From contig NZ_PCPG01000005.1 in assembly GCF_002979655.1 (NCBI RefSeq), positions 62,001-126,000 on the forward strand: 64,000 nt of DNA, written 5' to 3'. Below the pieces are notes generated by a model. It saw only the letters and a list, made by a program, of their open reading frames with translations. It made no database searches and was not told where the DNA came from. Made by a program: the position numbers and the translations under genes. The DNA is from Microbacterium sp. MYb45 (GTDB lineage Bacteria > Actinomycetota > Actinomycetes > Actinomycetales > Microbacteriaceae). Shown in pieces: positions 41,761 to 51,506 of the stretch; position 1 is the stretch's first letter; the number at the start of each line of letters is the position of its first letter.

Positions 41761-44309
41761 CCCGCGCGGTTCTTCGTGTGCTTGGTCGGCGCGGCGGCCC
41801 ACGGGTCCTCAGGCCACGGATGCCGGGGGTAGCGGCCGCGCATCTCGGCGCGCACCTGACTGTAGGGGCCGGACCAGAACGAGGCGAGGTCGTCGGTGAC
41901 CGCGAGCGGACGCCCCGCGGGGGACAGCAGATGGAACAAGACCGGCACCCGCCCATCGACGAGGCGCGGAGTCTCGGCCCACCCGAAGCACTCCTGCAGC
42001 TTCACGGCGACGACCGGCCGTGCGTGCGGGTCGCCGTCGGGCTCCGGGTAGGTGATGCGGACGCGGGATCCGCTGGGCACCTCGAGGCGCTCCGGCGCGA
42101 GCTCATCGAGGCGCACGGCATCGGGCCACGGCAGCAGGCGCCGGAGCGGTGACGAGAGTTCCAGCCGTGCTGCGGGGGTGCCGGACGCGAGGCGATCGAG
42201 CTCTGGCGCGAGCCACACGTCGAGGGAGTCGACCAGCCCGGCATCCGAGACATCGGGCCACGGATCGCCGAGCTCTCGTCGCAACAGTGCGAGTCGCCGG
42301 CGCAGCGCGTCTGCGGTGTCGGACCGGGTGAACATACCGAGCCCGTCGCGGCGGAGCGCCCGGCGCACGGCGTCGCGGCCCTCCTGTGCCGACGCCTTCA
42401 CGGGCGCCGAGGACCGCGGAATGGCGCCGATCCGCCGCTCGCGTCGAGCCTGGACGCGGCCTCCGACGAACTCCGCCTCGACGCGGTCGGTCATCAGGTG
42501 GCTCGCCGCCTGCTCCATCTGCGCTTCGGTGAGCACAGCGGCCGACCGGATGATCGCGCCGGACCTGGCCGCGGCGCGCGCGGTGGCGCGCGCGACGTCG
42601 GCGACGGCGAGCCACTCCTCTGCTGCGAGCGGACCCCGCACCCCGGCCCGGGTTCCGGAGGCCAGCAGGAACGTCGCCCCTTCGGCGGTGCGCTCGACGC
42701 GATGCGCGATCCGCCCGGGGAACGCCAGCGCGATCACGAGGCCGACTCCGTCGAGGTCCGACCGGATGCCCGGCGTCTCCCGGACCGTGCGTTCGAGGCG
42801 GTTCGCATCGTCGCGCCATCGGCGGGATTCCGGGCTCCGACCGCCGCGCAGCGCGATGAGGGCCTGCGCGATGTCGGCATCCGAGACGCGCAGCTCGCCA
42901 CCCACCAACGCGACGACCTCGGCCGCGAGTCGGCTTCCGACGACCGGGCTGCCGTCGCGAAGTGCGCGGGCGAGTCGAGGATCGGTCGGAATCCGTGCGA
43001 GGACGCGGCCCTCCGCGGTGGCGCGACCGTCGTCATCGATCGCGCCGAGCCCCCGAAGCACCGCGATCGCATCGGCCAGGTTCTCGGCCGGCAGCGGGTC
43101 GATCATCCGCAGTCCGATGCCGCCCGGGGCACCCCAGCAGGCGAGAAGCAGCGCGGCATCCGCGAGGTCGATCACCGCGATCTCGGGCACGGGACGGGCG
43201 GGCGCCGCCGCGTAGGTGCGTTCGTCGACGCAGCGGATGACCGTGCCGGGGCCCTGACGGGTGCCGCGCCCCGCACGCTGCACGCACGACGAGCGCGATG
43301 CGGCGGTGGTGACGAGGCCCGTCATACCGCGGCCGGCGTCGCGCTGCGGATGCCGCGAGAGGCAGCTGTCCACGACGAGGCGCACCCCCGGCACGGTGAG
43401 CGAGGACTCCGCGAGCGATGTCGTGACGATGATGCGCGGACGGTCGGCCGGCGCGCGGCCGCGGATCACGGCATCCTGCTCGGCCGGCGGGATCTGGCCG
43501 TGCAGCTCCCGTACATCGAAGGCATCGCTCGCAGCGCGGACGCGGCGGGCGATCTCCGACACCTCGCGGGCCCCTGGCGCGAAGACCAGCACGTCCGCCT
43601 TCGGGTCTTCGCGCACCAGGTCCCGGGCCCCGGCTGCCGTGACGGCCGCGACGTGGTCGAGGAACCCCCACGTGACTCCGCGCTCGTCGAGACGTGGCAC
43701 GGGGCTCGGAGCCCACTGCACGGTGAGGGGGAAGGCGGGGACATCGTGGTCGACGATCGGCGCGGGGGAGTCGTCCGTGCCGATGACGGCGGCGATGCGC
43801 GCCGCGTCGAGGGTGGCGGACATGGCGATCACCACCAGGTCATCCCGCAGCTCGCGCACCTCCGAGAGCAGCCCGATCAGGAGGTCGGTCTCGAGCGCGC
43901 GTTCGTGTACCTCGTCGAGGATCACGGCATCCACACCGTCGAGTCCCGGGTCATCGAGCATCCGTCGAAGCAGGACTCCGGCCGTGACGAACTCGACCTG
44001 CGTCTCGGGTCCTGCCGAGCGCTCGCCGCGGACGGTGAATCCCACGCGTGAACCGAGGGGCGACCCGTCGAGGTGGGCGAGGCGTCGGGCGGCGGCGCGG
44101 GCGGCGACGCGGCGGGGCTGGGTGACGATCACGCGACCGGTGCTCCGCGAGGCGAGGAGCGGGGGCACGAGGGTGGTCTTGCCCGTGCCGGGTGGGGCGG
44201 TGACGACCACCGATCCGCTCGCATCGAGTGCCGAGGACAGTTCGTCGAGCGCGGCCGCGAACGACAGCCCCGCGCCGATGGCGGCGAGGTCGAAGGCGGC
44301 GGACATCAT
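41754..44309 (-). CDS. hrpB: ATP-dependent RNA helicase HrpB
   Basis: 851 residues of the DEAH/DExH helicase family. Walker A APPGTGKTT (about 38-46), motif Ia TQPRRVAARAAA, DEVH box ILDEVHERALETD (about 128-140), motif III SATLD, motif VI QRAGRGTRQGPG, then HA2 and the HrpB-specific C-terminus (EPDGDPHARPVVAVKLQECFG; HLLSPAGRPLAVTDDLASFW; RYPRHPWPEDP). Two adjacent ATG codons. Function in vivo is poorly known in the family. Confidence 0.94.
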   Translation of the reverse strand: MMSAAFDLAAIGAGLSFAAALDELSSALDASGSVVVTAPPGTGKTTLVPPLLASRSTGRVIVTQPRRVAARAAARRLAHLDGSPLGSRVGFTVRGERSAGPETQVEFVTAGVLLRRMLDDPGLDGVDAVILDEVHERALETDLLIGLLSEVRELRDDLVVIAMSATLDAARIAAVIGTDDSPAPIVDHDVPAFPLTVQWAPSPVPRLDERGVTWGFLDHVAAVTAAGARDLVREDPKADVLVFAPGAREVSEIARRVRAASDAFDVRELHGQIPPAEQDAVIRGRAPADRPRIIVTTSLAESSLTVPGVRLVVDSCLSRHPQRDAGRGMTGLVTTAASRSSCVQRAGRGTRQGPGTVIRCVDERTYAAAPARPVPEIAVIDLADAALLLACWGAPGGIGLRMIDPLPAENLADAIAVLRGLGAIDDDGRATAEGRVLARIPTDPRLARALRDGSPVVGSRLAAEVVALVGGELRVSDADIAQALIALRGGRSPESRRWRDDANRLERTVRETPGIRSDLDGVGLVIALAFPGRIAHRVERTAEGATFLLASGTRAGVRGPLAAEEWLAVADVARATARAAARSGAIIRSAAVLTEAQMEQAASHLMTDRVEAEFVGGRVQARRERRIGAIPRSSAPVKASAQEGRDAVRRALRRDGLGMFTRSDTADALRRRLALLRRELGDPWPDVSDAGLVDSLDVWLAPELDRLASGTPAARLELSSPLRRLLPWPDAVRLDELAPERLEVPSGSRVRITYPEPDGDPHARPVVAVKLQECFGWAETPRLVDGRVPVLFHLLSPAGRPLAVTDDLASFWSGPYSQVRAEMRGRYPRHPWPEDPWAAAPTKHTKNRAGR

Positions 44310-44340
44310 CCGTCCAGTCTGCCCGGTCGCAGAGACGAAA

Positions 44341-44379
44341 CAGCGGATGCCGCGACCGGAGAGGTCGCGGCATCCGCTG
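44341..44379 (-). terminator. Terminator after the flotillin gene
   Basis: 17-bp perfect stem beginning CAGCGGATGCCGCGACC with a 5-base loop, 14 bases after the flotillin stop codon. Confidence 0.8.
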
Positions 44380-44393
44380 TCGTGAAGGTGTGA

Positions 44394-45995
44394 CTAGTCC
44401 GCTGCCGGAGCCGGCGGTGCGGGCGGCGGCGGGGTGGTCGGCGTCGAGACGCGCGGTGCGGGCGCGGCAGGCGTAGCTTCCGCGACACCGGCTCCGAAGC
44501 CGCGGCCGACGGCCTGACCCTGGATGATGCCGGCGAGGTCGAGCCCGGTGGCCGAGTGGACGCTCTCGAACACCGAGGCCAGGGCCTTGGCGTTGTCGGC
44601 ACCGACGACGTCCGATGCGCCGTCCTGGCCTGAGCCGCCGATGATCGACACGTTGCCGATCGCCGCGTACCCCTTCGAGAACTCGGCCATGATCGACGGC
44701 AGCACCTCGAGCACGCGCTGCGAGAGGAAGGCGTCCTGGTTCGAGGCGATGGCCTTGGCCTCGGCCTCGAGAGCTGCGGCGCGCGCGTCACCCTCGGCGC
44801 GGATCGCCTCGGCTTCGGCAGCAGCCTGCAGGCGTCGGGCGTGAGCCTCGGCCTCGGCCTTCGAGCGCAGCGCGTCGGCCTCACCGGTGGCGCTCGCGAC
44901 GGCAGCCGCGGCCTCACCGGCGGCGCGGGCCTTGTCGGCCTCTGCCTGCTGCTCGGCGATGCGGGTGCGGGCCTCGGCCTGCTTGACCTGCTCGATCGCG
45001 GCGGCCTCGGCCGCCCGCTCGCGGGTGTAGAGCTCGGCCTGAGCGCGGGTCTCGGCCTCGTACCGCTGCGCGTCGGCGACGCGCTTGACGTCGGCGTCGA
45101 GCTGGGCCTGCTTGTTCTCGGCCTGCTGCTGCAGCACGGCCTGCTGCGCCTGCTCGCGGGCGAGGTTCTCGGCCTGCTCCGCCTCGGCGCGTGCACGACC
45201 GATGCCGGCGTTCGAGTTGGCGGTGTTCGTGTCGAGCGCGGTCTGCTCGATCAGGTTGGCTTCCTGGTTCGCGATGTTCTTCTGGTTGATCGCGCGGTCG
45301 GCGTTGGTCTGCGAGATCTCGGCGGACTGACGCTTCGCCTGGATCTCGGGAGCGCCGAGCGACTGGATGTAGCCGACCTTGTCGGTGATGCCCTTGATCT
45401 GGAACGAGTCCAGGATGAGGCCCTGCTCGGCGAGCTCCTGCGAGACGTCGGCGGCGATCTGGTCGGAGAACTTCTTCCGCTCGCGCATCAGCTCGACGAC
45501 CGACAGGGTCGCGACGATTCCACGGAGTGCACCTTCGAGCTGTTCGGTGGTGAACTGCTCGATGGCCTTGTCCTGCGAGGCGAAGCGCTCGGCGGCACGG
45601 CGCACCAGGATGGGGTCGGAGCCGATCTTCACGATCGCGACACCGTCGACGTTCAGGGTCACGCTGTCGAGCGACTGCGCCTCGGCGTTGAGCGAGACCT
45701 GGCGCGAGCGCAGCGAGATGATCTCATGGCGCTGCGTGATCGGGTTGACGAGCGACTTGCCGTTGACGATGACGGTGACGGGCGACTCCGACATCTCGGA
45801 GCGGCTCGACCCGTCGGTCGCGATGACCGCGGTCTGCACCTTCTGCTTGCGGCCCGAGATGACGAGGGCCTCGTCGGCTCGGGCGACCTTGATCCAGCTG
45901 CGTGCGAACAGCAGCAGGATGAGCAGCAGGACGACGGCGACGACGACTGCGATACCGACGATGACGAGGATGCCGACGATTCCGGCGATCTCCAT
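44394..45995 (-). CDS. Flotillin-family membrane protein
   Basis: 533 residues. One N-terminal helix (IAGIVGILVIVGIAVVVAVVLLL), the SPFH/band-7 domain (about 35-200), then a long Glu/Ala/Gln-rich coiled coil with repeats such as RAEAEQAENLAREQAQQA, and a Pro-rich end. Flotillins mark ordered membrane areas and affect membrane fluidity and protein assembly. ATG with GGGAGG. No NfeD partner is adjacent. Own terminator. Confidence 0.92.
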   Translation of the reverse strand: MEIAGIVGILVIVGIAVVVAVVLLLILLLFARSWIKVARADEALVISGRKQKVQTAVIATDGSSRSEMSESPVTVIVNGKSLVNPITQRHEIISLRSRQVSLNAEAQSLDSVTLNVDGVAIVKIGSDPILVRRAAERFASQDKAIEQFTTEQLEGALRGIVATLSVVELMRERKKFSDQIAADVSQELAEQGLILDSFQIKGITDKVGYIQSLGAPEIQAKRQSAEISQTNADRAINQKNIANQEANLIEQTALDTNTANSNAGIGRARAEAEQAENLAREQAQQAVLQQQAENKQAQLDADVKRVADAQRYEAETRAQAELYTRERAAEAAAIEQVKQAEARTRIAEQQAEADKARAAGEAAAAVASATGEADALRSKAEAEAHARRLQAAAEAEAIRAEGDARAAALEAEAKAIASNQDAFLSQRVLEVLPSIMAEFSKGYAAIGNVSIIGGSGQDGASDVVGADNAKALASVFESVHSATGLDLAGIIQGQAVGRGFGAGVAEATPAAPAPRVSTPTTPPPPAPPAPAAD

Positions 45996-46107
45996 GGATG
46001 ACCTCCCTGGTTCCCCCCGAGGGGGCGGTCTGACGTGCCCGCGACACAGCGGGCGTACGCACCCCACCCTGCCAGAAACGGAAGCGGGCCGTTCTCGCGG
46101 CCGCGGG

Positions 46108-46536
46108 TCAGCGGGTGCGGAGCTTCTCCGCGAGGTCGCGCAGCGTGCGCAGCTCGTCGTCGCCGAGGCGCGACATCCGGTCGGCGATCGAGCGACCGTG
46201 GACGGTGGCGAGTGAGCGGAACGCCCGTGCCCCTTCGTCGGTCGCGCGGATCAGCGCACCGCGTCCGTCGTCGGGGTCGGCACACTTGGCCACGAGCCCG
46301 CGCGTGACCATGCGGTCGACCAGGCGCGAGACGCTCGGCTGGCTGATCAGCATGTTCGCGGTGATGTCGCGCAGCCGCGCGGTCATGCCGGGGGAGCGGG
46401 TGACGGTGAGCAGCACGTCGTACTCGGCCTGACCCAGGTCGCTGTGCTCGAAGTCCGACATCATCTCGGTGAACAACTCGTGCTGCGCACGGAACAGGCT
46501 CTCCCAGGCCTCCAGGGCGAGCTTGCGATCGGTCAT
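46108..46536 (-). CDS. MarR-family transcriptional regulator
   Basis: 142 residues. Winged helix with the MarR order: LGQAEYDVLLTVTRSPGMTARLRDIT, LISQPSVSRLVDRMVTRGLV, the wing KCADPDDGRGALIRATDEG. An in-frame extension to 46650 exists but is Cys-rich, of low MarR likeness and runs over a hairpin, so I take the ATG at 46536. A -10-like TATTCT six bases before it implies leaderless mRNA. Confidence 0.88.
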   Translation of the reverse strand: MTDRKLALEAWESLFRAQHELFTEMMSDFEHSDLGQAEYDVLLTVTRSPGMTARLRDITANMLISQPSVSRLVDRMVTRGLVAKCADPDDGRGALIRATDEGARAFRSLATVHGRSIADRMSRLGDDELRTLRDLAEKLRTR

Positions 46537-46557
46537 GTTCACAGAATAGTGGGAACA
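46536..46557. promoter_or_regulatory. Palindrome at the marR promoter
   Basis: TGTTC-N12-GAACA covers the start codon and the minus-strand -10 box (46548-46543). Suits autorepression by MarR. Confidence 0.5.
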
Positions 46558-46560
46558 GTA

Positions 46561-46594
46561 AAGGGCCGGTCGGAGAGGCTCCCGACCGGCCCTT
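46561..46594. promoter_or_regulatory. Long hairpin/palindrome upstream of marR
   Basis: AAGGGCCGGTCGG-N8-CCGACCGGCCCTT, 13-bp perfect arms, between the divergent marR and vanZ genes. It may be an attenuator or end of an unlisted small transcript reading left, or a DNA operator at the marR -35 position. Confidence 0.55.
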
Positions 46595-46827
46595 GTCCCT
46601 TGCACCAAGAGTGTCCTGCAATCACATGCGGTGTATGCCACAGCAAACATTCACCGTGTGATCACTGTATAACGGCGAGATAACGAATGCAACGGTTTGG
46701 TCACGGAAAGTTCCGTGGCGGGATCAGTCGCGTCGGTCGAGGCCGGCGACGACCGTCGCAGGTCCCGGTTCTTGTACGATCAGTGCGGCGCTCTTGCACC
46801 GCACCATGGAATCACCGGAAGCAGTGA
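46595..46827. other. Gene-free part of the marR-vanZ gap
   Basis: No convincing gene. On the minus strand GTTGCA and TATACA, 16 bases apart, could form a promoter for a short RNA ending at the 46561-46594 hairpin. A small hairpin CACGGAA-AG-TTCCGTG is at 46702-46717. Confidence 0.4.
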
Positions 46828-47403
46828 ATGAAGTTCGTCGAAGTCCCCATGCTCCCGATCGTGATCCCCTTCGAAGTCGTGATCTTCCTCGTGCTGATCT
46901 GGGTCCTCCGCTCCCGTGGGCGCGTCACGCTCGCCCGGGCGAGCGTCGCGGCCATCCTCGCGGTCTACGCGGGCGGAGTGCTCGCCAACACGGTCTTCCC
47001 GATCTTCCTTCGCGTCGGGACGGGCTTCTATGACGGGCCGCGCCCGTTGTCGCTCTACCTCGTGCCGTTCGTCGACTACGGGTTCGAGGACGCTCTCATC
47101 AACGTCGCCGTGTTCGTCCCGCTCGGCGTGCTCGTCCCGTTGCTCACCGCGCGTCCGAGCTGGTGGAAGGTGTTGGCGATCGTCGCCGGTGCGAGCCTCG
47201 CCATCGAGCTGACGCAGATGGCCGCCTCGCGCCTCGCCCTCAGCGGACATCTCGCGGACATCAACGACTGGCTGACGAACATCCTGGGCGGGATCATCGG
47301 GTACGGACTGTTCGTCCTCGCGACGCGCTCGAAGACGATCGCCGGATTCGTCCAACGGTTTCGGTGGCCGACGCGTGAGCGCGCGAGCAGCCAGCCGGCC
47401 TGA
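46828..47403 (+). CDS. VanZ-family membrane protein
   Basis: 191 residues, about five helices. Family phrases: NTVFPIFLRVG, LVPFVDYGFEDALINVAVFVPLGVLVPLL, IELTQMAASRLALSGHLADINDWLTNILGGIIGYGL. VanZ proteins are linked to teicoplanin tolerance and polysaccharide biology; role here unknown. ATG with CCGGAAG upstream. Confidence 0.9.
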   Translation: MKFVEVPMLPIVIPFEVVIFLVLIWVLRSRGRVTLARASVAAILAVYAGGVLANTVFPIFLRVGTGFYDGPRPLSLYLVPFVDYGFEDALINVAVFVPLGVLVPLLTARPSWWKVLAIVAGASLAIELTQMAASRLALSGHLADINDWLTNILGGIIGYGLFVLATRSKTIAGFVQRFRWPTRERASSQPA

Positions 47404-47691
47404 AACCCAGCTGACGCACTGGCAGGTCCAGGCGATTGTGACGGCCCACTCGAGCACTGGCCATCGCGCTTACCCGCTGCCGACTCCCGAGACAACGGAG
47501 ATGACGGCGGTGCTGTCGCTTCCCCTGACACTTGTTGATTTCTGGCGGTTCTGACGTCGCCTGCACTTCAGACTCTCCTGGCCTCCGGGCATGCGTCCAT
47601 CGAGCGCTTGCCGCGGTACTGAGGAGGATTGGTGCGGTCGCTGTCGCGGGCACAGCGAACGCAAGGCCCGGCCGCTGTGCCCGCTCCGCGT
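47404..47691. other. Gene-free stretch between vanZ and the beta-helix gene
   Basis: 288 bases in which I see no gene; only the hairpin at 47646-47684 is notable. Confidence 0.6.
47646..47684 (-). terminator. Terminator after the beta-helix gene
   Basis: GCGGGCACAGC / GCTGTGCCCGC, 11-bp perfect stem with a 17-base loop, starting eight bases after the stop of the minus-strand gene. Confidence 0.6.
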
Positions 47692-49971
47692 TCATCGATA
47701 GGTTGCGAATTTGATATCGCGGCTGCTTACGTCCGGGCTCCACGTCGTGCCCCCGTCGGTGCTGAACCATGCGGCACCCCGCGCGTAGGGATCGCCATCG
47801 AAGTACTCGAACCCGTAGGAGTTGCTCGTACCGGCGTTCGGCGTCAGGGGTGAGGTCGCGGCGACACCGTAGGACTTCGCCGGATCGAGAGCACTCGTCG
47901 ATACGGATACCGGCGCGGAGGTCGACGGGACGTCGCCGGGCGCGAGCGTCCTCTGCCCGACTGTCGCCACGGGCTGACCGCCAGCGCCCAGCTCATACAC
48001 CCGGATCTCGAGGTTTCCGGCGGGGCTCCCGGCACGGTAAGCCCAGAAGTCGACGCGCGTCGCGGCCGTCTGCGGGCGGAACGTCTGCATCCTGCCGAGC
48101 GTGCTTCGCAGATCGCTATAGGGATAGAAGGTGCCGAAAGTGTTGGCCTGGTCCAGGATCGGCGCGCCCGCGTCGTACCCGATCGACGGCATCCATGAGA
48201 CCTCGGCGCCCGTCGAGCCCTGCGTGATGAAGCGAATCGTGTCGCCGGCGGTCACAGCGAGACCGTCCGCATTCGTGGCGACTCCTACCCTCGTGGCGGG
48301 AACGCTCTGCGCGGTCACGACCGCGACGCCGTTCTTCTCCACACGGACCGTCGGCGTTCCCGCACCCGTGCTCAGGGCGCGCCCACGGATGTTCACGTAG
48401 CCCGTGGCCGGCGCGGTCCAGGCCAGGGCGACCGATTCGCCGGTAGCGGGCACGCGCGCGAATCGGCCGGACGCGGTGGATGTCCCGTTCCACTGCTGTG
48501 CTGCAGCATCGAAGGTCATGGCGGTCCACGAAGTGCCGGTCCGCGACTCATGCTTCCATCCGTGCTGACCGGCTGTTCCCGTGAAGTCCCGAGCGGCTTG
48601 AGAGGTGCGGGTGGAGGTGCCGACATCGTGGTTGTCGAGGAAGCTGAACCCGCGGAAGTCCTCGCCGACGCCGGAGACCGCGAGGCCGTGCGGCTCGTCG
48701 TAGAGGTTGTTGGTCACCGTGCCGGTGGGGACAAAGCAGTTCGATACGCGGTGCACAGCGCCTTCGCCGTTGTCCTCGAAGAGGTTGCCGTCGATCAGGG
48801 TGTCGTCGCTGTGGTCGAACGGATCGTTACTGCTGCCGGGGCATGTCGCCGGGTTGCGGATGGCCAGGACGTCGACGCCGGGCCCATGATTCTCCGCGAT
48901 GTAGTTGTAGAGGATCTTCACGTCCCGATTCGCGTACTCGAGATCGATGCCCATCTGATCGTTGGGGGTGCCGACGTCGGGCGTCTGCACGATGAGGTTG
49001 TTGACGATGACGGGCCCCTCGTTGCGGGAGAGCAGGAGGCCCGTGGTGCCGTTCTTCGACGGGCAGGCGCCGGCGTTCTGGACGATGGAGTCGCGCACCA
49101 CGGCATTGCGTGTATTGATCAGGGTGATGCCGTTCGGGCAGTCGGCGCGCATGTCACCGCCGCCGTCGAGGTCGTGGATGTAGAGGTCTTCCAAGACTGC
49201 ATCCTGTACCAGGTTGGCGCCGTCGGTCCCGTCATGGGTGCGGATCCCGTTGCACCAGGCGATCTCGACCCCCATGTTCGAGTGCGCGACCTCCACGCCG
49301 GAGATGCGGAGGTCACGAAGGCCGACGTCGGAGCTCGTGAAGGGGAAAGGCGCGACCGTGGCCTTGCCGGTGGCATCGTTGACCGCCGGTCCCGTGATCG
49401 CTACTCCGGCGGAGGTGTAGAGGCCGGGAATGGGCGACGACGAGCACGTGCCGTCGTACGCCTGCGAGTTGCCCTGGGCGATGCCGGTGATGTGGTGCGC
49501 GTACACGTTCTCGATCGTCAGGCCCTCATGGTCGAGCTCGTCGTAGTAGGCCTGGACGCCGACGGCGGCGTTCGCGACTTCGAGGTCGCGTACCGTCACG
49601 TGCGACACGTTCTCGAGGTAGACCCCACGGTCGTCGTCCGCGGCGTCGCGGGAGATCAGCGGTCGCGCTCCGCTTCCGTAGGCCGCGACCGTGATCGGCG
49701 CGCTGCTCGTGCCGGACCCCGAGATCTCGAGCTGCTGGTTCCAACTCGCCCCGCGGGCCAGAAGGAGCTCATCGCCCGCAGCGAAGTCCGTGGCGGCGAC
49801 CGGCACGAAATCGCACCACGGCGCATCCGTGGTCGTTCCCGGCCCAGCGTTGCTGCACCCGGCGATCGGATTCACGTATCGCGTCGTGCCGGCAGCGGAT
49901 GCCGTGGCCGGCGCACCGAGCAGGGCGGCGGAGAGGGCCGCCGCGGTCATCAGGGCAAAGATCCTTCGCAT
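47692..49971 (-). CDS. Secreted right-handed beta-helix protein, probable polysaccharide-active enzyme
   Basis: 759 residues. Signal peptide MRRIFALMTAAALSAALLG with ATASAAG cleavage region. Residues about 30-430 form beta-helix coils (VTVRDLEVANAAVGVQAYYD, LRISGVEVAHSNMGVEIAWCNG, NAVVRDSIVQNAGA, NNLIVQTPDVG), as in pectate-lyase-like folds. The C-terminal half has jelly-roll-like domains (GYVNIRGRALSTGAG; VDFWAYRAGSPAGNLEIRVYEL) that may bind carbohydrate. Clear catalytic residues cannot be picked, so lyase versus hydrolase stays open. It is divergent from the sugar importer, with the operator CTAAACGTTTAG between them. Confidence 0.75.
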   Translation of the reverse strand: MRRIFALMTAAALSAALLGAPATASAAGTTRYVNPIAGCSNAGPGTTTDAPWCDFVPVAATDFAAGDELLLARGASWNQQLEISGSGTSSAPITVAAYGSGARPLISRDAADDDRGVYLENVSHVTVRDLEVANAAVGVQAYYDELDHEGLTIENVYAHHITGIAQGNSQAYDGTCSSSPIPGLYTSAGVAITGPAVNDATGKATVAPFPFTSSDVGLRDLRISGVEVAHSNMGVEIAWCNGIRTHDGTDGANLVQDAVLEDLYIHDLDGGGDMRADCPNGITLINTRNAVVRDSIVQNAGACPSKNGTTGLLLSRNEGPVIVNNLIVQTPDVGTPNDQMGIDLEYANRDVKILYNYIAENHGPGVDVLAIRNPATCPGSSNDPFDHSDDTLIDGNLFEDNGEGAVHRVSNCFVPTGTVTNNLYDEPHGLAVSGVGEDFRGFSFLDNHDVGTSTRTSQAARDFTGTAGQHGWKHESRTGTSWTAMTFDAAAQQWNGTSTASGRFARVPATGESVALAWTAPATGYVNIRGRALSTGAGTPTVRVEKNGVAVVTAQSVPATRVGVATNADGLAVTAGDTIRFITQGSTGAEVSWMPSIGYDAGAPILDQANTFGTFYPYSDLRSTLGRMQTFRPQTAATRVDFWAYRAGSPAGNLEIRVYELGAGGQPVATVGQRTLAPGDVPSTSAPVSVSTSALDPAKSYGVAATSPLTPNAGTSNSYGFEYFDGDPYARGAAWFSTDGGTTWSPDVSSRDIKFATYR

Positions 49972-50054
49972 GGAAGTACCACCTCGTCGTTGAGTTTCGG
50001 CTTCGAGTTTGACCGCGAGGCGATCACCTCGTAATCTGCTCAGTACGGCCGATT

Positions 50055-50066
50055 CTAAACGTTTAG
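50055..50066. promoter_or_regulatory. LacI-type operator of the second sugar locus
   Basis: CTAAACGTTTAG, a perfect 12-base palindrome with central CG, between the divergent beta-helix and importer genes. The same core stands before the lacI gene at 57908. Confidence 0.8.
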
Positions 50067-50113
50067 TTTCCCTGGCCGCCACCCCCGAATGATCACGCAA
50101 AGGAGCCGATCAC

Positions 50114-51433
50114 ATGCTCACGATCCGTACCCGAGTTGCGGCCGTCGCCACTGTCGGCGTCGTCGCCGTCGCGCTCGCCGGCTGCGTCGGAACATCTGAC
50201 GCCCCATCCGCTGACGGCGACGTCACCCTGACCTGGTGGGGGTGGAACAACTTCCAGTACGAGCAGGTGATCGACGAGTTCGAAGCCGCCAACCCCGGGA
50301 TCACCGTCGAGTACAAGAACTACGCGTTCGACGACTACGTCACGGCTCTGCGCCCGGCTCTCACTGGCAGCGACGGGCCCGATGTCTTCCAGATGCAGCC
50401 CGGCGCGCTCGTCACCAACTTCGGTCCGCTCGCCGTCGATCCCTCGGAGCACATGGAGTCCGTGCACGGGGTGGACTGGCAAGATCGCTTCTACCCTGCC
50501 GGTCTGGAAGCGCTGCAGGCCGACGGGGAGCAAGTCGCGCTTCCGAATTACATGAGCGCCGCCGGCCTCGTCTACTACAACGCCGACATCCTCGAAGAGC
50601 TCGGCCTCGACGTGCCCAGCGATCTCGACCAGTGGGAAGCGGACTGCGCGACGATCGTCGAGGCCGGGTACGCCTGCCTTGCGCACGGCGCGAAGGACGG
50701 CTGGGTCAATGAGGACGTGTTCCTCTCCCTGGCCAACAGCGTGTCTCCCGGACTCGTCTACGAGGCGATCGAGGGAGATACCTCCTGGACGGATCCCGAC
50801 CTCGTCGCCGCGATGACCGCGTGGGGATCTCTTTTCACGAACGGCATCGTCGCCGAGGGAGCGACCGCCATGGCCGAGTACCCCGACGCGTTCTCGGCCT
50901 TCCTTGAGGGGAACGCCGCCTTCGTCGCCCTGGGCACCTGGAACACCTCGCAGACGATGACCGCTGCGGGCATCGCCGAGGCGCAGAAGGGCGTCAGCAC
51001 GCCCATCGACAACGTCTTCCTGTCGGCGCCCTTCCCCGCCGCGGAGTCGGGTGGGGCACCGACGAGTCCCTTCGGCGGCCCGGACAACGGCTGGGCGGTC
51101 GCGGCCAACACGCCGTCAGAGGAGGCGGCCCTCGCCTTCCTCGACTTCCTCACCACCGGGTACGGGCAGGAGAATCAGGCCAGCGGCGGCAACATCCCGG
51201 CCGTGCGCGACGTCGCAGTCTCGACGGAGGACGTCGTGGATCCGCGGCAGGTCGAGGACATCGAGCGCCAGCAGGCGAGCATCGACGACCTGGTCGGGCT
51301 GCGCCAGATCCCCTACCCCGACCTGGATGCCGCCCTCATCGACGCGCTCTCCCAGGTGGCGGCCGGTGCCGCGACTCCGGAGGCCGCGCTCGAGAGCGTC
51401 GAGTCGGTGTCGGCCGGTCTTGACCGCGAGTGA
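50114..51433 (+). CDS. CUT1 sugar-binding lipoprotein
   Basis: 439 residues. Lipoprotein signal with lipobox LAGC and C24 as lipid site. The body is a family-1 extracellular solute-binding protein: LTWWGWNNFQYEQVIDEFEAANPGITVEY, GPDVFQMQPGAL, then two permease genes follow. There is no ATPase gene; CUT1 importers of actinomycetes commonly share an MsiK-type ATPase encoded elsewhere. Substrate is probably a rhamnose-containing oligosaccharide because the operon ends in a rhamnosidase. Strong AAAGGAG. Confidence 0.92.
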   Translation: MLTIRTRVAAVATVGVVAVALAGCVGTSDAPSADGDVTLTWWGWNNFQYEQVIDEFEAANPGITVEYKNYAFDDYVTALRPALTGSDGPDVFQMQPGALVTNFGPLAVDPSEHMESVHGVDWQDRFYPAGLEALQADGEQVALPNYMSAAGLVYYNADILEELGLDVPSDLDQWEADCATIVEAGYACLAHGAKDGWVNEDVFLSLANSVSPGLVYEAIEGDTSWTDPDLVAAMTAWGSLFTNGIVAEGATAMAEYPDAFSAFLEGNAAFVALGTWNTSQTMTAAGIAEAQKGVSTPIDNVFLSAPFPAAESGGAPTSPFGGPDNGWAVAANTPSEEAALAFLDFLTTGYGQENQASGGNIPAVRDVAVSTEDVVDPRQVEDIERQQASIDDLVGLRQIPYPDLDAALIDALSQVAAGAATPEAALESVESVSAGLDRE

Positions 51434-51506
51434 TCCGTCCGGGGCGGGCTCGGTCGTCGAGCGCGCCCCGGACTCCGCGCCACTTCGCAGCCACGAGAGG
51501 AACTCC

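Noticed and set aside
46536..46650. N-terminal extension of MarR to 46650
   Set aside because: The extra 38 residues are Cys-rich, do not resemble MarR proteins and would require translation through a stable hairpin.
48550..50034. 494-codon plus-strand frame opposite the beta-helix gene
   Set aside because: Val/Asp/Arg/Gly-rich shadow, no start signal, and the minus-strand product has a signal peptide and coherent beta-helix pattern.
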